Origin: JL08 sp039969355
GTDB lineage: Bacteria; Pseudomonadota; Alphaproteobacteria; Rhodobacterales; Rhodobacteraceae
Length of the DNA: 64,000 nucleotides
Assembly: GCA_039969355.1 (NCBI GenBank)
Contig: JBDVOA010000001.1
Span: forward strand, 62,001-126,000
Direction: 5' to 3'
The stretch's first letter is position 1, and each line of letters begins with the position of its first letter. Position numbers and translations under genes: made by a program. The notes below the pieces were generated by a model. The model did not search any database and was not told the origin of the DNA. It was given only the letters and a program-made list of their open reading frames with translations. Shown here in pieces: positions 60,273-64,000 of this stretch.

Positions 60273-60806
60273 TTATCGGACAATGGTACCGGTCCGGCGA
60301 ATTTTGCGTTGCAACTGCATGATGCCATATAGCAGCGCTTCGGCCGTGGGCGGACAGCCCGGGACGTAAACATCAACCGGAACGATGCGATCACATCCGC
60401 GCACAACGGAATAGGAATAGTGGTAGTACCCGCCGCCATTGGCACAGGATCCCATTGAAATAACGTAGCGCGGTTCGGGCATCTGGTCATAGACCTTGCG
60501 CAGCGCAGGGGCCATCTTGTTGGTCAGTGTACCGGCGACAATCATCAGGTCCGACTGGCGCGGACTGGCGCGCGGCGCAGTTCCAAACCGTTCCAGATCA
60601 TAGCGCGGCATTGAGGTGTGCATCATCTCAACTGCGCAGCAGGCTAGACCGAAGGTCATCCAGTGCAGGCTTCCGGTACGTGCCCAATTCACCATGTCTG
60701 CCATCGATGTGAGCAGAAAACCCTTGTCCTGCAGATCAGCATTCAGCGCCTGCGTGGACGTATCCATGTCAACTCCAGCCGTATTGGGCCCCAAGGCTAC
60801 TCCCAT
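60273..60806 (-). CDS. nuoB: NADH-quinone oxidoreductase subunit B
   Basis: Carries cluster N2, which passes electrons to quinone. The ligands are in FGLACCAVEMM, MGSCANGGG and PGCPPTAEAL. 177 residues from the ATG at 60806, which has AGGAG 8 bases upstream and overlaps the end of nuoA by 10 bases; a longer frame to 60827 is less likely. Confidence 0.96.
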   Translation of the reverse strand: MGVALGPNTAGVDMDTSTQALNADLQDKGFLLTSMADMVNWARTGSLHWMTFGLACCAVEMMHTSMPRYDLERFGTAPRASPRQSDLMIVAGTLTNKMAPALRKVYDQMPEPRYVISMGSCANGGGYYHYSYSVVRGCDRIVPVDVYVPGCPPTAEALLYGIMQLQRKIRRTGTIVR

Positions 60807-61162
60807 TCGAGCGCTCCTTTTTTCCACTCATAGGCAAAGCCGATTGTCAGGACACCCAGAAAAACCATCATCGACCAGAACGCGGCCATGCTGCCGTCTT
60901 TGAACGCTACAGCCCACGGGAACAGAAAGGCGATTTCAAGGTCAAAAATGATGAACAGGATCGACACCAGATAAAACCGAACATCAAATTTCATCCGCGC
61001 GTCGTCAAATGCGTTGAACCCGCATTCATAGGCCGACACTTTTTCGGGGTCTGGATTGCGAACAGCAATGACAACGGCGGCGAGGATCAGAACCAGCCCC
61101 AACCCAATCGCAATAGCCAGAAATACCAGTATGGGAAGATATTCCCTCAACAATTCGTCCAC
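60797..61162 (-). CDS. nuoA: NADH-quinone oxidoreductase subunit A
   Basis: Small three-helix membrane subunit, first gene of the operon. 121 residues when started at the GTG at 61160-61162, which has AGGAG 7 bases upstream and gives the usual start VDELLREYLPILVF. The conserved YECGFNAF loop is present. An upstream frame to 61219 lacks support. Confidence 0.93.
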   Translation of the reverse strand: MDELLREYLPILVFLAIAIGLGLVLILAAVVIAVRNPDPEKVSAYECGFNAFDDARMKFDVRFYLVSILFIIFDLEIAFLFPWAVAFKDGSMAAFWSMMVFLGVLTIGFAYEWKKGALEWE

Positions 61163-61455
61163 TGGGCAGCTCCTATTTTTGCGCGCGGGGCACATGTCCA
61201 TCGGCAAAGATGACTGCAATCGGGTTTACCCCCCGGTTGGAGCCGGGTCAACCAAGGCGATCCGCAATTTATACAGCTAATTTGCGGCGCGCTTGCCCAA
61301 GCTGGCACAGATGCCACGAAACCGGATTTCATTCAGGATCGCAATCGAGAGCGAACCGCCTCAACCCGCAGTTCGCTGGCCGCATTTTATATAGAATGGC
61401 GCCCCACATGGCGCGCTCATCTCTTAAACAAACACCTGTTTTGCAAGGGCCCGGT
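61163..61455. promoter_or_regulatory. nuo operon leader and promoter region
   Basis: About 290 bases between nuoA and the methylglutaconyl-CoA hydratase gene. On the minus strand an AT-rich box (CTATATAAAAT, around 61386-61396) could be a -10 element about 225 bases before nuoA. A dyad CCGCAA (61262-61267) with TTGCGG (61282-61287) lies about 100 bases before the GTG, and CCCGG/CCGGG (61232-61236, 61243-61247) could form a leader hairpin. No further gene was seen, and no clear terminator for the upstream liu genes. Confidence 0.4.
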
Positions 61456-62241
61456 TCATTCTGTCACCCAAGCAGCCTTGCGTTTGTCAAAAAACGCGTC
61501 CACCCCTTCGGTAGATTCTTCACTCGCCCAACGTTCCGTCAACGCATTGATCGTAATCTCAATCGTGCCCTCATCAATACGCGGGCCCAAGCGGCGCGCC
61601 AAAGCTTTGGCGGAAGCCACAGCACCGGGAGCACAGGACAGATAGGGCACAACTTCCGCCTCGACCGTGTCCATCAGCGCCTCTGCTGGCACGCATTTTG
61701 CCAGCAGGCCCAAATCAACAGCCTCATCCGCACCAAAAATTCGTGCTGACATAAAAACCCGCCGCGCGCGACCTTCTCCCATGCGCGATACCACATAAGG
61801 TCCGATTGTCGCCGGGATCAGTCCCAGCCGGGTTTCAGTAAGACCCATTTTGATATGATCCACCCCGATCGCCACGTCGCAAACCGAGGCAAGGCCAACC
61901 CCGCCGCCAAAGGCATTGCCCTGCAACGCGCCGATCATCGGTTTGGGCATGGTGTTAAGTGACTGCAAAGCATAAGCCAGTTTGGCCGCCTCGCGTCCCC
62001 TCGTCTCAATATCCGCAGCCATCTGTTCGCGCATCCACCCCAGATCACCACCGGCGCAAAACGATTTGCCGACCCCCGTCAGTACAACCGCGCGCACAGC
62101 ATCATCGGCGCCCAGCTGGGCCGCCGCCTGCTTCAGATCTGCGAGCATCTGCCCAGACATGGCATTGTGCTTTTTGGGGCGATTTAAAAGCAGCGTTGCG
62201 ACACCGCGCTTGTCCACCTCAATTTTGATTGTTTCGAACAT
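61456..62241 (-). CDS. liuC: Methylglutaconyl-CoA hydratase (enoyl-CoA hydratase family)
   Basis: A crotonase-fold hydratase. In its context (HMG-CoA lyase upstream, carboxylase subunit further upstream) it most likely hydrates 3-methylglutaconyl-CoA in leucine degradation. Visible marks: LNRPKKHNAMSGQML, AGGDLGWM (oxyanion hole region) and GNAFGGGVGLASVCDV. 261 residues. It follows the lyase gene by 8 bases. Without the context it would be only a general enoyl-CoA hydratase. Confidence 0.85.
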   Translation of the reverse strand: MFETIKIEVDKRGVATLLLNRPKKHNAMSGQMLADLKQAAAQLGADDAVRAVVLTGVGKSFCAGGDLGWMREQMAADIETRGREAAKLAYALQSLNTMPKPMIGALQGNAFGGGVGLASVCDVAIGVDHIKMGLTETRLGLIPATIGPYVVSRMGEGRARRVFMSARIFGADEAVDLGLLAKCVPAEALMDTVEAEVVPYLSCAPGAVASAKALARRLGPRIDEGTIEITINALTERWASEESTEGVDAFFDKRKAAWVTE

Positions 62242-62249
62242 GATCGACT

Positions 62250-63101
62250 CTAACCGCGTATTGCCCGCGACATTTTCGCAGCTTCATGCAGCACCTTGAG
62301 ATCAAGGCCCGTCTCATAGCCCAGCCCGTGCAAATGCCCCACCACCTCTTCCGTCGCAACATTGCCCGCCGCACCAGGCGCAAACGGACATCCGCCAAGG
62401 CCACCGACTGCAGCATCAAAGGTTCGCAATCCCAACGATAATGACGCGTCGATATTGTCCAGCGCTCGCCCTCCGGTATCGTGATAATGACCCGCCAGAC
62501 GATGCATTGGCACCACCTCGCGCACCGCCAGCAGCATCTTTGCAATGCTGTCGGGTGTTCCTGCCCCGATCGTGTCTCCCAAAGACACCTCATAGCAACC
62601 CATCGCAAACAACGTACTGGCGACCTCGGCCACTTTTGCTGGGTCAACCTTGCCATCATAAGGGCAATCCGTAACGCAGGACACATAGCCCCGCACCGGA
62701 ATGTCAATATGGCGCGCAGCGGCAACCACAGGCGCAAATCGGTCGAGCGATTCAGCAATGCTGGCATTGATATTGGCCTTAGAAAACCCTTCCGAGGCGG
62801 ACCCAAATACCGCAATCTCATCTGCCTTGGCCGCAACCGCATCGTCAAACCCGCGCATATTCGGCGTGAGAGCGGTATACGAAACGCCGGGAACACGGGT
62901 CAGGCCCGCAAGAACGTCACCACTGCCCGCCATTTGCGGCACTTTTTTGGGGCTCACAAAGCTGGCCACTTCAATCCGCGAGAACCCTGCCGGGCCAAGG
63001 CAATCGATCAGCGCGATTTTTTCCGCTACCGGGATATCGCGCTTTTCGTTCTGCAAGCCATCCCGTGGGCCGACTTCGAAGATCTCTACTTGTTTGTGCA
63101 T
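62250..63101 (-). CDS. liuE: Hydroxymethylglutaryl-CoA lyase
   Basis: Splits HMG-CoA into acetoacetate and acetyl-CoA, the last step of leucine breakdown. A TIM-barrel of the HMGL-like family: EVGPRDGLQNEKRD at the start and GVGGLGGCPFAPGAAGN, which contains the catalytic Cys, near residue 236. 283 residues. liuC follows after 8 bases; a 65-base gap separates it from the glutathione-transferase-like gene upstream. Confidence 0.92.
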   Translation of the reverse strand: MHKQVEIFEVGPRDGLQNEKRDIPVAEKIALIDCLGPAGFSRIEVASFVSPKKVPQMAGSGDVLAGLTRVPGVSYTALTPNMRGFDDAVAAKADEIAVFGSASEGFSKANINASIAESLDRFAPVVAAARHIDIPVRGYVSCVTDCPYDGKVDPAKVAEVASTLFAMGCYEVSLGDTIGAGTPDSIAKMLLAVREVVPMHRLAGHYHDTGGRALDNIDASLSLGLRTFDAAVGGLGGCPFAPGAAGNVATEEVVGHLHGLGYETGLDLKVLHEAAKMSRAIRG

Positions 63102-63166
63102 GAGTTGCCTTTCCTGAACGTCCGCTTCAGCCTGCGCTTCTCACGTCTGGATGTCCATGACCCGGT

Positions 63167-63826
63167 TTAAGCTGCCGGCACCGGATAAAACGACTTTGTA
63201 TAAAACTCCTGTTTCCCGTCACGCGCACGGGCCGCGATGTAGCCGGGGCGCTGTTTCAGACGCGCGCAATATGCCTGCAATCGGGGGTATGGATCGAATT
63301 TCACGTAATAAGGTGCCGCAAAAATATTGAACCCCATCATCATGTCCGCCGCAGAAAACCCCGATGGCAGCAAGTAATCCTGCCCTTCCAACATCCCATC
63401 AAGGGCTTTCAAGGTGCCGGCCAGTCGCGCCGTGTTTAGTTTGATAACAGTTGGCGACGCCATCGACGGGTCACGCAAGAAGATGTGATTGATGTTCAAT
63501 TGCTCGGCAATGCTGGCCATGGTTTCGGCAAAACCAAGACACTCGAGATACCGGATGCGTTCCGGGTCCCCCACGTCACGGCCAAACCCGTGGTCGGGTC
63601 GGGTTTCGCAAAGGTATTGAATAATGGCCCCGCTCTCGAAAAGGCTCTGACCATCGATTTCCAACCCCGGTACCCGTGTTGCAGGGGAAATTCTGGCAAA
63701 TTCGGGCGTGCGTAACGATCCGTCGCGGATCTGGTACTCCACCACTTCGAAGTCCAGCCCCATTTCTTGCAACACCCACAAGACGCGGAAAGATCGGGAA
63801 AATGGCACATGATGCAATCTAATCAA
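63167..63826 (-). CDS. Glutathione S-transferase-like protein
   Basis: 219 residues. The N-terminal thioredoxin fold starts IRLHHVPFSRSFRVLWVLQE and contains FARISPATRVPGLEIDG with the cis-proline and the SLFESGAIIQYL glutathione site. The C-terminal half is helical. The start is TTG at 63826, with AAGGA about 8 bases upstream that overlaps the end of the carboxylase gene. It lies between carboxylase alpha subunit and HMG-CoA lyase in the leucine cluster, which may point to detoxification of reactive acyl-CoA products. Confidence 0.85.
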   Translation of the reverse strand: MIRLHHVPFSRSFRVLWVLQEMGLDFEVVEYQIRDGSLRTPEFARISPATRVPGLEIDGQSLFESGAIIQYLCETRPDHGFGRDVGDPERIRYLECLGFAETMASIAEQLNINHIFLRDPSMASPTVIKLNTARLAGTLKALDGMLEGQDYLLPSGFSAADMMMGFNIFAAPYYVKFDPYPRLQAYCARLKQRPGYIAARARDGKQEFYTKSFYPVPAA

Positions 63827-63830
63827 TGTC

Positions 63831-64000
63831 TTATCCTTCTTCCTTCAACTTTACAAGAGCCGCGCCAGCTTCGATCTGCTCACCTTCAATCACAAGAACA
63901 TCCGCCACCACGCCGTCTCGTTCAGCCAGCAAAGCATGTTCCATCTTCATCGCTTCCAGAACCGCCAGCCTGTCACCCTTGACAACATTCTCGCCGGCCC
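63831..64000 (-). CDS. liuD: Methylcrotonoyl-CoA carboxylase alpha subunit (C-terminal part)
   Basis: Only the last 55 or so codons are in the window. They encode a biotinyl carrier domain with the biotinylated lysine motif EAMKMEHALLAERDG, ending in ...VKLKEEG. By context with liuE and liuC it is most likely the methylcrotonoyl-CoA carboxylase biotin subunit; propionyl- or acetyl-CoA carboxylase cannot be excluded from this fragment. It is biotinylated by BirA-type enzymes such as the one encoded at 40.2 kb. Confidence 0.75.
   Translation of the reverse strand, partial: AGENVVKGDRLAVLEAMKMEHALLAERDGVVADVLVIEGEQIEAGAALVKLKEEG

Noticed and set aside
1..64000. CRISPR arrays, tRNA or rRNA genes, prophage or intact insertion sequences
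   Set aside because: No regularly spaced repeats, no cloverleaf-like sequence in the few long intergenic gaps, and no transposase or integrase reading frame was recognised.

Overview
The window is an ordinary chromosomal segment of an alphaproteobacterium, most likely Rhodobacterales (roseobacter group). The reasons are the gene families and their order: dnaB-alr-ABC transporter-radA-cvpA-purF, a tatABC cluster next to a surE-pcm-nlpD block, two Hint-domain proteins, and a nuo operon interspersed with DUF5333/DUF5337-type proteins, a NuoE with a long C-terminal extension, and birA-coaX-RNase J at its tail. No rRNA, tRNA, CRISPR array, phage or intact insertion sequence was seen. Both ends cut genes: gltX on the left, a biotin-dependent carboxylase subunit on the right.

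Layout. 1-5.2 kb: gltX (3' part), gltA, a YrbL-like kinase-fold gene, a decayed stretch where a short-chain dehydrogenase start abuts the C-terminal part of a PAS-LuxR-type regulator, and a Tat-exported metallo-beta-lactamase-fold protein. 5.3-8.2 kb (minus): MoxR ATPase, a PPC-like membrane protein and a CoxE-like VWA protein. 8.3-21.2 kb (plus): pyrC, pyrE, dnaB, alr, MlaE/MlaF-like ABC proteins, PqiA-like, radA, cvpA, a Hint protein, purF, fatty acid desaturase and an SDR, closed by an intrinsic terminator. 21.3-26.6 kb: surE-pcm-nlpD facing DUF815-tatC-tatB-tatA. 26.7-33.4 kb: a WYL-type regulator with a hypothetical gene behind a perfect dyad, an orphan ABC ATPase, a sodium:solute symporter, an AlkC-like DNA glycosylase, an SDR lacking its catalytic residues, and a second Hint protein. 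33.5-37.7 kb: prfC, a glycosyltransferase and a DEAD-box helicase.

37.7-61.2 kb (minus) is one long transcription unit, nuoA through nuoN, continuing into birA, coaX and rnj. All 14 complex I genes are present. Ten or more extra small genes sit between them, many joined to nuo genes by 4-base start/stop overlaps: a GFA-type zinc protein, a carboxymuconolactone-decarboxylase-like protein, a MAPEG protein, a DUF3291 protein, several predicted lipoproteins or exported proteins, and a membrane protein sharing its C-terminal domain with NuoE. This is the most unusual part of the window. 61.4-64 kb (minus) is a leucine/isovalerate catabolism cluster (carboxylase alpha subunit, HMG-CoA lyase, methylglutaconyl-CoA hydratase) with a glutathione-transferase-like gene inside it.

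The main signals outside genes are: a 9-bp perfect inverted repeat upstream of the WYL-regulator pair; a 14-bp perfect palindrome between the divergent SDR and Hint genes; a tandem 11-bp repeat that can pair with an upstream arm; DnaA-box-like sites before dnaB; and a hairpin over the start region of the DEAD-box helicase. All functions are read from sequence and family memory; no database search was possible.
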